Source: Eubacterium sp. AF16-48
GTDB lineage: Bacteria > Bacillota > Clostridia > Lachnospirales > Lachnospiraceae
Direction of reading: 5' to 3'
DNA: 64,000 bases
Assembly (NCBI RefSeq): GCF_003479405.1
Contig: NZ_QUHB01000002.1
Coordinates: forward strand, 1 to 64,000
The position numbers and the translations under genes are program-made. Each line of letters starts with the position of its first letter. Within the stretch, counting starts at the first letter, position 1. Shown here piece by piece: positions 49,043 to 57,444 of the stretch. The notes under the pieces are model-generated. The model saw nothing but the letters and a program-made list of their open reading frames with translations. It was not told the origin of the DNA and did not search any database.

Positions 49043-49891
49043 ATGTCGCTTAAACTAGAAAATGTAAGTTATATATATGAAAAAGGAACAAGTCAGGAAA
49101 CTGCAGCCGTAAAAAATGTTGATTTGGAAATAAATAAAGGAGAATTTGTGGCCATAATCGGTCACACTGGCTCCGGAAAGTCAACTTTGATACAGCATTT
49201 TAATGGCCTTGAAAAGCCTACGGAAGGAAAAGTTTTATATGATGGAAAAGATATATTTGACAAGGACTTTGATTTGCGAAAATTAAGGTGCAAGGTAGGT
49301 TTGGTTTTTCAGTATCCGGAACATCAGTTGTTTGAAGCTACTGTGTTAAAGGACGTCTGTTTTGGACCGAAAAACGAAGGACTAAGTAATGAGGATGCAC
49401 GGATTAGGGCTAAGGAGGCACTGAAACTGGTGGGAATTGGCGAAGAAATGTACGAAAAATCACCTTTTGAAATGTCCGGTGGACAGAAAAGAAGAGTGGC
49501 AATTGCAGGAACACTGGCAATGAATCCGGAAATATTAGTTCTTGATGAACCTACTGCGGGATTAGACCCGGAAGGCAGGGATAAAATTCTTCAATGTATC
49601 AGTGATTTAAGGGAAAACCGTGGAATAGGAGTGGTTCTGGTGTCCCACAGCATGGAAGATGTGGCAAATTATGCAGACAGAATAATTGTAATGAATGGCG
49701 GAGAGGTAATGTATGATGATGTGCCTCACAAGGTTTTTGCCCATTACAGGAAACTTGAAAAGGTAGGACTGGCAGCCCCTCAAATAACTTATGTAATGCA
49801 TGAATTAAAAAAAGCAGGATACAACGTAGATGAAAATATTATTAATCTTGAAGAAGCAAAGGAAAACATTCTTAAATGTTTAGGGAGATAA
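49043..49891 (+). CDS. ecfA2: Energy-coupling factor transporter ATPase EcfA2
   Basis: This 282-residue ABC ATPase partner has GHTGSGKSTLIQHFNGLEKPTEG, QYPEHQLFEATVLKDVCFGPKN, MSGGQKRRVAIAG and LVLDEPTAGLDPEGR. These are the usual asymmetric differences from EcfA1. It lies between ecfA1 and ecfT. Confidence 0.95.
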   Translation: MSLKLENVSYIYEKGTSQETAAVKNVDLEINKGEFVAIIGHTGSGKSTLIQHFNGLEKPTEGKVLYDGKDIFDKDFDLRKLRCKVGLVFQYPEHQLFEATVLKDVCFGPKNEGLSNEDARIRAKEALKLVGIGEEMYEKSPFEMSGGQKRRVAIAGTLAMNPEILVLDEPTAGLDPEGRDKILQCISDLRENRGIGVVLVSHSMEDVANYADRIIVMNGGEVMYDDVPHKVFAHYRKLEKVGLAAPQITYVMHELKKAGYNVDENIINLEEAKENILKCLGR

Positions 49892-49896
49892 GATAA

Positions 49897-50703
49897 ATGG
49901 CAAATATTACTATAGGACAATACTATCCCGAAAATTCAATAATTCACAAACTTGACCCAAGAGTCAAATTAGCAGGAACGATGATTTGTATAATTGTACT
50001 TTTTCAGATAAATACAATTGCAGGTTATGGATTATTTACAATATTTATGGCAGCAGTTATAAAAGCTTCAAAAATTCCATTTATGAAACTGTTGAAGGGA
50101 GTCAGGGGAATTTTATTTATACTGCTTTTTAGTGTGGTATTAAATATTTTTATGACAAAAGGCGAAATTCTGTTGGAAATAGGATTTCTTACCGTAACAA
50201 AAGAGGGACTTATAAAGGCACTATATATTTCCGTGAGACTTATATACCTTATTATATGTACCTCCATAATGACTCTTACAACCACGCCTAATGACCTGTC
50301 AGATGGGCTGGAAAAGGCATTTGGTTTCCTTAAGGTAGTGAAATTTCCGGTTCACGAAATTGCCATGATAATGTCACTGGCATTGCGTTTTATCCCAACT
50401 CTTATGGAGGAAACAGACAAAATCACAAAAGCCCAGAAGGCAAGAGGGGCAAGTTTTGATACGGGAAATATTTTGCAGAAAGCAAAAAGTTTAATACCTA
50501 TACTTATTCCACTGTTTATATCATCCCTTAGAAGAGCCATTGACTTGGCAACGGCAATGGAAGCAAGGTGCTATCATGGAGGAAACAGAACGAAAATGAA
50601 ACCGTTAAAATATGCTAAGCGGGATGCCATAGGATACGCGTTAAGTTTATGTATGATAGTAGTTGTAATAGGTGCAGACAAAGTGTTTGCATATTTCATA
50701 TAG
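49897..50703 (+). CDS. ecfT: Energy-coupling factor transporter transmembrane protein EcfT
   Basis: This 268-residue protein has HKLDPRVKL, five to six helices and the two coupling motifs KAQKARGASF and TAMEARCYHGG that contact the ATPases. It lies 5 bp after ecfA2. Confidence 0.95.
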   Translation: MANITIGQYYPENSIIHKLDPRVKLAGTMICIIVLFQINTIAGYGLFTIFMAAVIKASKIPFMKLLKGVRGILFILLFSVVLNIFMTKGEILLEIGFLTVTKEGLIKALYISVRLIYLIICTSIMTLTTTPNDLSDGLEKAFGFLKVVKFPVHEIAMIMSLALRFIPTLMEETDKITKAQKARGASFDTGNILQKAKSLIPILIPLFISSLRRAIDLATAMEARCYHGGNRTKMKPLKYAKRDAIGYALSLCMIVVVIGADKVFAYFI

Positions 50704-50716
50704 AGAGCAGGTTTTA

Positions 50717-51457
50717 ATGAAAAGAGTAAGAATGATAATTTCCTACGACGGAACTAATTATTGCGGGTGGCAGACACAGATTAACGGTATTACGGTGGAG
50801 GAAATAATAAATAGAGAATTAACAAGACTTCTTGGAGAAGAAATTGCGGTAATTGGTGCAAGCAGAACTGACTCAGGGGTTCACGCCATAGGAAATGTGG
50901 CTGTTTTTGATACGGAAACAAAAATACCTCCTGAAAAAATCAGTTTTGCACTGAATCAGAGACTTCCGGAGGATATTAGAATACAGAAATCAGAAGAAGT
51001 ATCTACTGATTTTCATCCAAGATATTGCAACAGTAAAAAAACATATGAATATAAAATATTAAACCGCAGATTTCCAAATCCTATGGTAAGGTTGTATACT
51101 CATTTCGTATATATGCCTTTGGATGTGGAGTTGATGAAGGAAGCTGCCGGATATATAGTTGGAGAACATGATTTCGCCAGCTTTTGCTCTGCAGGAAGCC
51201 AGGTGAAAACCACTGTGAGAACAATTTATGAATTAGACATAAATAAAGAAAATGATATTATAGCAATTAAAATCAGTGGAAACGGTTTTCTTTATAATAT
51301 GGTAAGAATAATAGTGGGAACCCTTATGAAAGTGGGACTCAAGGTGTATCCGCCAGAGCATGTAAAGGAGATAATTGAGGCAAAAGACAGGTACATGGCA
51401 GGGCCTAAAGCACCGGCAAAAGGACTTACTTTAGTAGGCATTGAATACCAAGAATAG
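50717..51457 (+). CDS. truA: tRNA pseudouridine(38-40) synthase TruA
   Basis: This 246-residue enzyme modifies the anticodon arm. It has ISYDGTNYCGWQTQ, the catalytic Asp in GASRTDSGVHA and FLYNMVRIIVGTL. ATG 50717 has GAGCAGG upstream. It follows ecfT by 13 bp, the usual order. Confidence 0.96.
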   Translation: MKRVRMIISYDGTNYCGWQTQINGITVEEIINRELTRLLGEEIAVIGASRTDSGVHAIGNVAVFDTETKIPPEKISFALNQRLPEDIRIQKSEEVSTDFHPRYCNSKKTYEYKILNRRFPNPMVRLYTHFVYMPLDVELMKEAAGYIVGEHDFASFCSAGSQVKTTVRTIYELDINKENDIIAIKISGNGFLYNMVRIIVGTLMKVGLKVYPPEHVKEIIEAKDRYMAGPKAPAKGLTLVGIEYQE

Positions 51458-51496
51458 ATTGTTAATTTTTGTAATAGAAATGTAATAAACAAAATG

Positions 51497-51525
51497 TTGA
51501 TTTTGTATAGTCGCAGTGCTAGTAT
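51497..51525 (+). promoter_or_regulatory. Promoter of the transglutaminase-like gene
   Basis: TTGATT (51497-51502), a 17-bp spacer and TAGTAT (51520-51525), 55 bp before the start. Confidence 0.6.
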
Positions 51526-51579
51526 ACCAATGATTAAAAGACATAATTACATCACATTTAATGAGAAAGGGAACAGAAA

Positions 51580-52416
51580 ATGAAAAGAGTATTACATATT
51601 CACAAAGTATTAATGTTAGTTGCATTGTTTTTATGTATAGGTACATTAACAGTTACCTCAGCAGCCACAGTAGACAATAAGGATGGTAAGTCTGAAAAAA
51701 CTACTACAGTATCAAAGAATACCAAGAAAAAGGCAGCAAAAAAGAAGGGAAAATTAGTTACAAAGAACGGTTATACATATTATAAGGTTAATGGAAAGTA
51801 TGTGAAAAAACGCTTTGTAAAGATTAAGGGAAAAACATACCACTTTGGAAAAGACGGAACAATGACATTAGGATGGCTTAGAAGCCGTGGAAATTACTAT
51901 TGTTTCAGCCGTGTAAATGGAAAAATGTTTAAAAACCGTAAGGTGGACGGAATTAAGCTGGATAAAAAGGGCAAGGCAGAAAAGACAGATTTAAATATTG
52001 ATAAAATTAACACAATGATTACAGCAAGGTTGAAGGTAAATAAGATTTGCAAGGCTACAGACAGCAAGGAAGTAAAGTTGAGAAAATGTTTTGACTGGGT
52101 TGCCAAGGCACCTTACAAGAGATACCGTTTCCTTAACAAAATATATAAGCAAAAAGGCTGGGAATCAACGTTTGCCAATGATATCTTTAAAAATGGAGAC
52201 GGATGTTGTGTTTCGGAAGCAGCAGCATTAGCTTTTCTGGTACATGAAAGCGGATATAAAACAGTTTATGTTGCCCATGACACGGAACATGCATGGATGG
52301 AGCTTAACGGAAAAGTTTATGATACATTATTTGCCAGAGCAAAGGATTATGAAAAGTACTACGGCTTATCATATAAAAATTATTCATGCTGGGCAGTAGA
52401 TAAGAGAAAGATATAA
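51580..52416 (+). CDS. Secreted transglutaminase-like protein with glucan/wall-binding-like repeats
   Basis: This 278-residue protein has a signal peptide (cleavage near TSA-A), a Lys-rich stretch and two to three short aromatic repeats (NGYTYYKVNGKYVKKRF, GKTYHFGKDGTMTLGW, GNYYCF) like cell-wall/choline-binding repeats. The transglutaminase-like domain carries the triad Cys in GDGCCVSEAAAL, His in HAWMELNGKVYDT and a following Asp. Such proteins are usually surface proteases or crosslinkers. It lies 14 bp ahead of the MBOAT gene, probably in one operon. Confidence 0.82.
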   Translation: MKRVLHIHKVLMLVALFLCIGTLTVTSAATVDNKDGKSEKTTTVSKNTKKKAAKKKGKLVTKNGYTYYKVNGKYVKKRFVKIKGKTYHFGKDGTMTLGWLRSRGNYYCFSRVNGKMFKNRKVDGIKLDKKGKAEKTDLNIDKINTMITARLKVNKICKATDSKEVKLRKCFDWVAKAPYKRYRFLNKIYKQKGWESTFANDIFKNGDGCCVSEAAALAFLVHESGYKTVYVAHDTEHAWMELNGKVYDTLFARAKDYEKYYGLSYKNYSCWAVDKRKI

Positions 52417-52430
52417 AATAGGAGTACGGT

Positions 52431-53858
52431 ATGGTATTTAGTTCAGCGATATTTTTGTTTGTTTTTTTGCCGATAGTGTGTGCATTGTATTTTTGTGCAC
52501 CGGGCATTAAGGCAAAGAATGCACTGTTAATTATAGCCAGCCTGATATTTTACGCATTTGGAGAGCCGGTGTATATTTTACTTATGCTGGCCTCTATTGC
52601 TGTAAACTACATGTTCGGAAGGCTTATTGGCGTGTTTTCAAAAAATGAAAACCAGGCGGGCAGAAAGATTTGTCTTATATTAGCTGTAATAGCCAATATA
52701 GGAGTTTTGGGAGTGTTTAAATATACCGGATTTATTGTGGAAAATCTTAATCACATAAATGGAATAAATATAAAGAATCCTAATATTGCCCTTCCTATTG
52801 GAATTTCTTTTTTCACGTTTCAGGCTTTGTCTTATGTAATTGATGTTTACAGGGAACCTGAATTAGAGCAGAAAAATCTATTTAACCTTGTTTTGTATGT
52901 ATCATTTTTTCCACAGCTTATTGCGGGCCCTATTATAAGGTACAATGAAATAGCAAAACAGATAAATAGCAGAAAATCAAGTATAGATATGGCAGCTGCA
53001 GGCATTCAGCGGTTTATAAGAGGTCTTGCAAAAAAACTAATTATAGCCAATGGTGCAGGTTATATAGCAGATGCCATATTTAAGTTAAACATAGGAGATT
53101 ATGGCTTTTTTGTGGCGTGGGTAGGAGCTATAAGCTATACTTTACAGATTTATTATGATTTCAGCGGTTATTCTGATATGGCAATTGGAATGGCAAAAAT
53201 ATTTGGATTTGAATTTAGCGAAAACTTTAAACATCCATATTGTTCAAAAAGCATAAAAGAATTTTGGCGCAGATGGCACATATCCCTTTCTACTTGGTTT
53301 AAGGAGTATGTGTACATTCCGTTAGGGGGCAACAGAAAAGGAAAACTTCGCACAGAAATAAATAAGTTAATTGTTTTTGCACTTACAGGTATATGGCATG
53401 GTGCTAACTGGACTTTCCTTGTATGGGGAATGATTCATGGTGTGGCAAATGTTTTAGAGGACACTGTAGGAAAGGGCATAAAAATAAAAAACAAAGTCAT
53501 AAAAAATATATATGTGTGGTTGGTGGCAACAGTAGCTTTTGTTATGTTTAGGGCAGACACGGTGGCTGAAGGTTTTGGAATGATTAAAACAATGTTTACA
53601 GGCTTTACATTTGGAATAAATTCTGTAAGCTACATAGCTGAATTATTAAGTCCTTATTACATATTTATTTTGATATTGGCTGTGGCTTTTGCATATCCTG
53701 TAAGGGAAAATCTGCTAAGCTATGTAGATGGCAGAAGCGTAAAAGCAAAATACACCATAAATACAGCTGTTTATGCATTTGACATTTTGCTTGTTTTACT
53801 ATGTGTTATAAATTTAGCAACGGCTACATATAATCCGTTTATTTATTTTAGATTTTAG
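52431..53858 (+). CDS. MBOAT family O-acyltransferase (AlgI-like)
   Basis: This 475-residue polytopic membrane protein opens MVFSSAIFLFVFLPIV. It has FFPQLIAGPIIRY, YYDFSGYSDMAIGMAKIFGFEF, EFWRRWHISLSTWFKEYVYIPLGGNRKG and the active-site GIWHGANWTF His. It moves acetyl groups across the membrane to a surface polymer. The next gene is its AlgJ/AlgX-like partner. The polymer may be the one made by the nearby glycosyltransferase, which is inference. Confidence 0.93.
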   Translation: MVFSSAIFLFVFLPIVCALYFCAPGIKAKNALLIIASLIFYAFGEPVYILLMLASIAVNYMFGRLIGVFSKNENQAGRKICLILAVIANIGVLGVFKYTGFIVENLNHINGINIKNPNIALPIGISFFTFQALSYVIDVYREPELEQKNLFNLVLYVSFFPQLIAGPIIRYNEIAKQINSRKSSIDMAAAGIQRFIRGLAKKLIIANGAGYIADAIFKLNIGDYGFFVAWVGAISYTLQIYYDFSGYSDMAIGMAKIFGFEFSENFKHPYCSKSIKEFWRRWHISLSTWFKEYVYIPLGGNRKGKLRTEINKLIVFALTGIWHGANWTFLVWGMIHGVANVLEDTVGKGIKIKNKVIKNIYVWLVATVAFVMFRADTVAEGFGMIKTMFTGFTFGINSVSYIAELLSPYYIFILILAVAFAYPVRENLLSYVDGRSVKAKYTINTAVYAFDILLVLLCVINLATATYNPFIYFRF

Positions 53859-53870
53859 GTGGTGATGGGA

Positions 53871-55277
53871 ATGCAAAAGAAAATATTCATAATTTTATTT
53901 TTTATAATAATTTGTCTTCCGTCAGTAGCCATGTTTTTTTACAAGACGGATTTAAATGCGGAAAAACGTCAGGTTCAGGGTTTCCCGGAATTAAAGAAAG
54001 ATGGGCATATAAATGGAGATTATTTTTCGGAATTAACGGATTTTTTCGCAGATAATTTTGCCTTCAGGCAGGAATTAATTGAGGCTGACGGTGTCATTAA
54101 AAGTAATGTGTTTAAGGAATCTAATAATGACAATGTAATTGTAGGCAAAGACGGCTGGCTGTTTTTCAGTGAAACATTAGATGATTATATTGGAAGAAAC
54201 ACATTGTCAGAGAGAAAAATATATTCCTGTGCAAAGGTACTTTCCCTGATTCAGGAAAATGCCAATAACAATAACAGAAAGTTTTTGTTTATAGCAGCAC
54301 CGGATAAAAACGCCTTATATCCTGAGTATATGCCTTCGAGATACATAAAGATAAGTGATGTTAACAATTATTCACTGTTAAAGGCTGAAATGGAAAAGTT
54401 AGGTGTTAATACTCTTGATTTGCGGCAGATGTTTAAAAATGTAAATAAACGTGTTTATCATAAATTAGACACTCATTGGAATAATGAGGGAGCTGCTATG
54501 GCATGTGGTTGGATTTTGGACAATTTAGGAAAAAGCCATTATGATTACAGCAATGAAAAGTACACTATTAAGAAGAACTTCTCAGGAGATTTATATGGCA
54601 TGCTTTTCCCAAAGGGGAAGAAAAAGGATGATAATGTAATTTACGAAAAAAAGCATACATATGAATATCTTTCAAAGACAAATAACGTGGAAGATATTTC
54701 TCTTGAAACTAAAGAGGATTCTAAAAAAGGGTCTATTGTGATGTACAGGGATTCTTTTGGAAATGCTTTGTTACCCTTTGTGGCAGATGAATATAACCAT
54801 GGTTATTTTTCAAAGGCTGTGCCATATAATCTAAATCTAGCGGATGATTATAATGCGGATGCAGTTGTTATTGAAATAACGCAGAGACATATTCCGTCAC
54901 TTATTGAGGAAGTTCCATATATGGCAGCGCCGCTTAGAACTGAAAACTTATCGGTACAGACAACGGATAAGTGCAAGTCTGTTATTGAAATGGTGGACAG
55001 TGAAAACCAGTATCTGCCCTTTAAAGGTGCTGTAGACAAAAACTATTTAAGCGATGACGGAAATATATATGTGAGAATGTACAATGATAAAAATTCTTAT
55101 ACTTTTGAGGCATTCCCGGCATCCTATGAAAATGAAAAAGCAGATGGATACCATTTCGGGCTTTATATTGATACGGCAGATATTGCATCAGGAAGTTATG
55201 ATGTGGAAGTGATTTCTCAAAAGGGAAATGAATATTATACTTCCGGCAGCGGTGTGGAAGTGGAACTTGAGGAATAG
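53871..55277 (+). CDS. AlgJ/AlgX-like (DHHW) O-acetylation protein
   Basis: This protein of about 468 residues has an N-terminal signal anchor and an SGNH-hydrolase-like fold. It has VGKDGWLFFSETLDDYIGRN, APDKNALYPEYMP, the HKLDTHWNNEGA segment with the Asp-His pair and MYRDSFGNALLPFVADEY with the Ser. It accepts acetyl groups delivered by the MBOAT protein and puts them on an extracellular glycan. Starts at 53859 (GTG), 53865 and 53871 are in frame. GGTGGTGA best fits 53871 but this is not certain. Confidence 0.88.
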   Translation: MQKKIFIILFFIIICLPSVAMFFYKTDLNAEKRQVQGFPELKKDGHINGDYFSELTDFFADNFAFRQELIEADGVIKSNVFKESNNDNVIVGKDGWLFFSETLDDYIGRNTLSERKIYSCAKVLSLIQENANNNNRKFLFIAAPDKNALYPEYMPSRYIKISDVNNYSLLKAEMEKLGVNTLDLRQMFKNVNKRVYHKLDTHWNNEGAAMACGWILDNLGKSHYDYSNEKYTIKKNFSGDLYGMLFPKGKKKDDNVIYEKKHTYEYLSKTNNVEDISLETKEDSKKGSIVMYRDSFGNALLPFVADEYNHGYFSKAVPYNLNLADDYNADAVVIEITQRHIPSLIEEVPYMAAPLRTENLSVQTTDKCKSVIEMVDSENQYLPFKGAVDKNYLSDDGNIYVRMYNDKNSYTFEAFPASYENEKADGYHFGLYIDTADIASGSYDVEVISQKGNEYYTSGSGVEVELEE

Positions 55278-55308
55278 ATTAAGAAATAATTAATTTCGCA
55301 AAAAGATG

Positions 55309-55336
55309 TTTACAAGAAATAAAATAAATGTATAAT
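55309..55336 (+). promoter_or_regulatory. Promoter of the small lipoprotein gene
   Basis: TTTACA (55309-55314), a 16-bp spacer and TATAAT (55331-55336), 25 bp before the start codon. Confidence 0.6.
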
Positions 55337-55360
55337 GAATGATTGTGGAGGAAATGGAAC

Positions 55361-55810
55361 ATGAGAAAAAATATTTTAATGATTGCTACAGTTACAATGA
55401 TGGCATTTGCAATTACTGCATGTGGCTCAGATAGCAAAGATAATGAAACAACAAAAGCAGAAACAACAGTACAGGTAACAACTGAAGAAGCAACAACAGT
55501 GGAGGAGACTACGGCAGAGGAAACAACAGAGGCTCCTACAAAGAAAGTTGTAAAAAAGAAGAAAGTTAAGAAAAATACGGAAACACAGGCACCAAAAGCA
55601 CTTAGTCCGGAAGAAGCTAAGGCTACAGCTAAAAGTTATGTTGGAAAAACAATAGACCAGCTTGTTGCTGCAATAGGTCAGTACAACAGTATGGACAAAT
55701 CAAAGAGCTGCTTAGTTGACGGTGAATATGATGGAATGTTTTATTATGATGGGTTTACCGTTTCAGCATCTACAGAAAATGGTGTTTGGGTAATATCCAG
55801 CGTAGATTAA
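55361..55810 (+). CDS. Small Thr-rich lipoprotein
   Basis: This 149-residue protein has a lipoprotein signal with lipobox AITAC (Cys near residue 21). A Thr/Glu-rich, low-complexity linker follows (ETTKAETTVQVTTEEATT), then a Lys stretch. The globular end of about 65 residues has PEEAKATAKSYVGKTIDQLVAAIGQY and EYDGMFYYDGFTV. That end resembles BLIP/SmpA-type small modules, but I do not assign a family. ATG 55361 has GGAGG 9 nt upstream. Confidence 0.8.
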   Translation: MRKNILMIATVTMMAFAITACGSDSKDNETTKAETTVQVTTEEATTVEETTAEETTEAPTKKVVKKKKVKKNTETQAPKALSPEEAKATAKSYVGKTIDQLVAAIGQYNSMDKSKSCLVDGEYDGMFYYDGFTVSASTENGVWVISSVD

Positions 55811-55884
55811 TGATATAATTCAGTTGATTATAAGGAAACTACAGTTTTTTATTGAAAAAAACTAAAAAAATCAACAAAAATTAA

Positions 55885-55913
55885 TTGACAGTAAAAAATA
55901 CTTATTATATAAT
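55885..55913 (+). promoter_or_regulatory. Consensus sigma-A promoter of rplM-rpsI
   Basis: A perfect TTGACA (55885-55890), a 17-bp spacer and a perfect TATAAT (55908-55913). Confidence 0.9.
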
Positions 55914-56034
55914 AAGTTCTATTGTGACGTGTTATGCACGTTTGTTTTATGTCTTAGCCAAAGCCCCGGTATGGATATAGAACGTTTTATAAAAGAAATA
56001 TTAAAAGATAAGCAAAATTTCAGGAGGTAAACCA
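55914..56034 (+). ncRNA. Probable L13 leader RNA
   Basis: The 120-nt leader has an inner hairpin ACGTG-TTATG-CACGT and a closing pair TTCTAT (about 55917) with ATAGAA (about 55977). Position and shape fit the ribosomal L13 leader known in Firmicutes, where L13 is thought to repress its own operon. Confidence 0.6.
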
Positions 56035-56463
56035 ATGAAAACATACATGGCTAGTCCAGCAGATATTGAAAGAAAATGGTATGTAGTTGATGCTACAGGA
56101 TATACATTAGGACGTTTGTCATCAGAAGTTGCTAAAATCTTAAGAGGAAAGAACAAACCACAGTTCACACCTCATATTGATACAGGTGACTATGTAATTA
56201 TTACAAACGCTGACAAGATTAAGGTTACAGGAAAGAAGTTAGACCAGAAGGTTTATTATCATCATTCAGACTACGTTGGTGGTATGAAGGAAGTTACACT
56301 TAAGGAAAAACTTGCTAAGAAACCTGAAAGTGTTATTGAACTCGCAGTTAAAGGCATGCTTCCAAAGGGACCTTTAGGAAGAAGCATGATGAAGAAACTT
56401 TTTGTTTATGCTGGTGCTGAGCATCCACATGCAGCTCAGAAACCGGAAGAATTAACATTTTAG
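56035..56463 (+). CDS. rplM: 50S ribosomal protein L13
   Basis: This 142-residue early-assembly protein has [39 protein letters not shown] and [35 protein letters not shown] precedes the ATG. rpsI follows after 23 bp. Confidence 0.98.
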   Translation: MKTYMASPADIERKWYVVDATGYTLGRLSSEVAKILRGKNKPQFTPHIDTGDYVIITNADKIKVTGKKLDQKVYYHHSDYVGGMKEVTLKEKLAKKPESVIELAVKGMLPKGPLGRSMMKKLFVYAGAEHPHAAQKPEELTF

Positions 56464-56486
56464 TTAACTGAGAGGAGGAAATGATA

Positions 56487-56879
56487 ATGGCTATAGAGAA
56501 GTATTATGGAACAGGTAGAAGAAAAAGCAGTATCGCTAGAGTATACGTTATGCCTGGTAAAGGAAATGTAACAATCAACAAGAGAGACATTGATGATTAC
56601 TTTGGTCTTGAGACATTAAAGGTAATCGTACGTCAGCCATTAGCAGCTATTGATGCAGCTGATAAGTTTGATGTTGTTGTAAATGTACATGGTGGTGGAT
56701 ATACAGGACAGGCTGGTGCCATCAGACATGGTATCGCCAGAGCATTAGTTCAGGCAGACGCTGAAAACAGACCAGTATTAAAGAAAGCCGGATTCTTAAC
56801 AAGAGATTCAAGAATGAAGGAAAGAAAGAAATACGGTCTCAAAGCAGCCAGAAGAGCACCACAGTTTTCAAAGAGATAA
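56487..56879 (+). CDS. rpsI: 30S ribosomal protein S9
   Basis: This 130-residue protein has the tRNA-contacting C-terminus APQFSKR and [24 protein letters not shown] 56487 has GGAGG 9 nt upstream, while the in-frame ATG at 56481 is too close. Its 3' end is a probable integration target of the element that follows. Confidence 0.97.
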   Translation: MAIEKYYGTGRRKSSIARVYVMPGKGNVTINKRDIDDYFGLETLKVIVRQPLAAIDAADKFDVVVNVHGGGYTGQAGAIRHGIARALVQADAENRPVLKKAGFLTRDSRMKERKKYGLKAARRAPQFSKR

Positions 56880-56906
56880 TTCAAACGAATATCAGAAAAG
56901 AGCAAA

Positions 56907-56945
56907 TTTCCCCGAAAACATCGAGTTTTCGGGGATTTCTTTATA
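56907..56945 (+). terminator. Terminator of rplM-rpsI
   Basis: CCCCGAAAA (56910-56918) pairs with TTTTCGGGG (56926-56934) over a 7-nt loop, followed by ATTTCTTTAT. Confidence 0.9.
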
Positions 56946-56991
56946 TTCCGATAAATCTATCAGACACCACAAAAACACACGAAATTTCAAC

Positions 56992-57025
56992 GGTAACTAA
57001 CACATAACTAACAGGTAACTAACAC
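56992..57025. repeat. Three phased TAACTAACA repeats, candidate integrase arm sites
   Basis: TAACTAACA occurs at 56994-57002, 57005-57013 and 57016-57024, exactly 11 bp apart, so all lie on one face of the helix. The outer two extend to GGTAACTAACAC. They lie between the rpsI terminator and the integrase operon, where arm-type sites of tyrosine integrases are expected. The left boundary of the element lies near or before them. Confidence 0.6.
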
Positions 57026-57035
57026 GGAAAACACT

Positions 57036-57071
57036 GTCTTGTGTAAGACATTGCAAGTCTTATGTAAGACA
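57036..57071. repeat. Two GTCTTRTGTAAGACA repeats beside the arm sites
   Basis: GTCTTGTGTAAGACA (57036-57050) and GTCTTATGTAAGACA (57057-57071) are direct repeats 21 bp apart. Each is itself a small dyad (GTCTT...AAGAC). They may bind the integrase, the excisionase or the RHH protein. Confidence 0.55.
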
Positions 57072-57083
57072 CATTTTTGCAAT

Positions 57084-57110
57084 AAAAAAGGACGAATCAA
57101 TCGCCCTTTT
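57084..57110 (-). terminator. Terminator of the integrase-RHH operon
   Basis: On the minus strand AAAAGGGCGA-TTGAT-TCGTCCTTTTTT forms a stem with one mismatch and a T-run. It overlaps the stop of the RHH gene. Confidence 0.75.
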
Positions 57111-57435
57111 CGTTGCAGTATTCAATGATACATGACCGGACATCTTTTTTCGTCCGGCAATGATAGGAATGACCGTCCTTGAAAATGATGTCATATCCGT
57201 CGTGCATGTTTCCAGTGATTCCGGAAATCATTTCTCTGTTCTTTTCTGCAATCTGCATTGTATCAAATAAACCGCATTGGTCTTTTCTGACGAGGTCTTG
57301 CATGTACGCATTGACCGACATTCCTTTACTGGATGCAAGAGCCTTGATAATGTCTTTCATGCCTTTAGGTACAACGAGATTGATTCGTTCGTAATGTTCA
57401 CGCCCGAAATTGTTTTTGTATTCAGTTCTATTCAT
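57097..57435 (-). CDS. Small ribbon-helix-helix-like protein next to the integrase
   Basis: This 112-residue protein has HYERINLVVPKGMKDIIKALASSKGMSVNAYMQDLV, the strand-helix-helix pattern of Arc/MetJ-type DNA-binding proteins. The C-terminal half has YDIIFKDGHSYHCRTKKDVRSCIIEYC and is unassigned. It starts 9 bp after the integrase stop behind GAGGTG, so they form one operon. It may be an accessory factor of integration or a regulator. It need not be a toxin-antitoxin part, since no toxin partner is adjacent. Confidence 0.7.
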   Translation of the reverse strand: MNRTEYKNNFGREHYERINLVVPKGMKDIIKALASSKGMSVNAYMQDLVRKDQCGLFDTMQIAEKNREMISGITGNMHDGYDIIFKDGHSYHCRTKKDVRSCIIEYCNEKGD

Positions 57436-57444
57436 GGCACACCT

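Noticed and set aside
56992..57071. CRISPR array reading of the short repeats behind rpsI
   Set aside because: Repeats are only 9-15 bp with 2-6 bp gaps, with no spacers and no cas genes. Integrase arm sites fit better.
57097..57435. Toxin-antitoxin pair reading of the RHH protein
   Set aside because: The only partner in the operon is the integrase. No toxin-like gene is adjacent.
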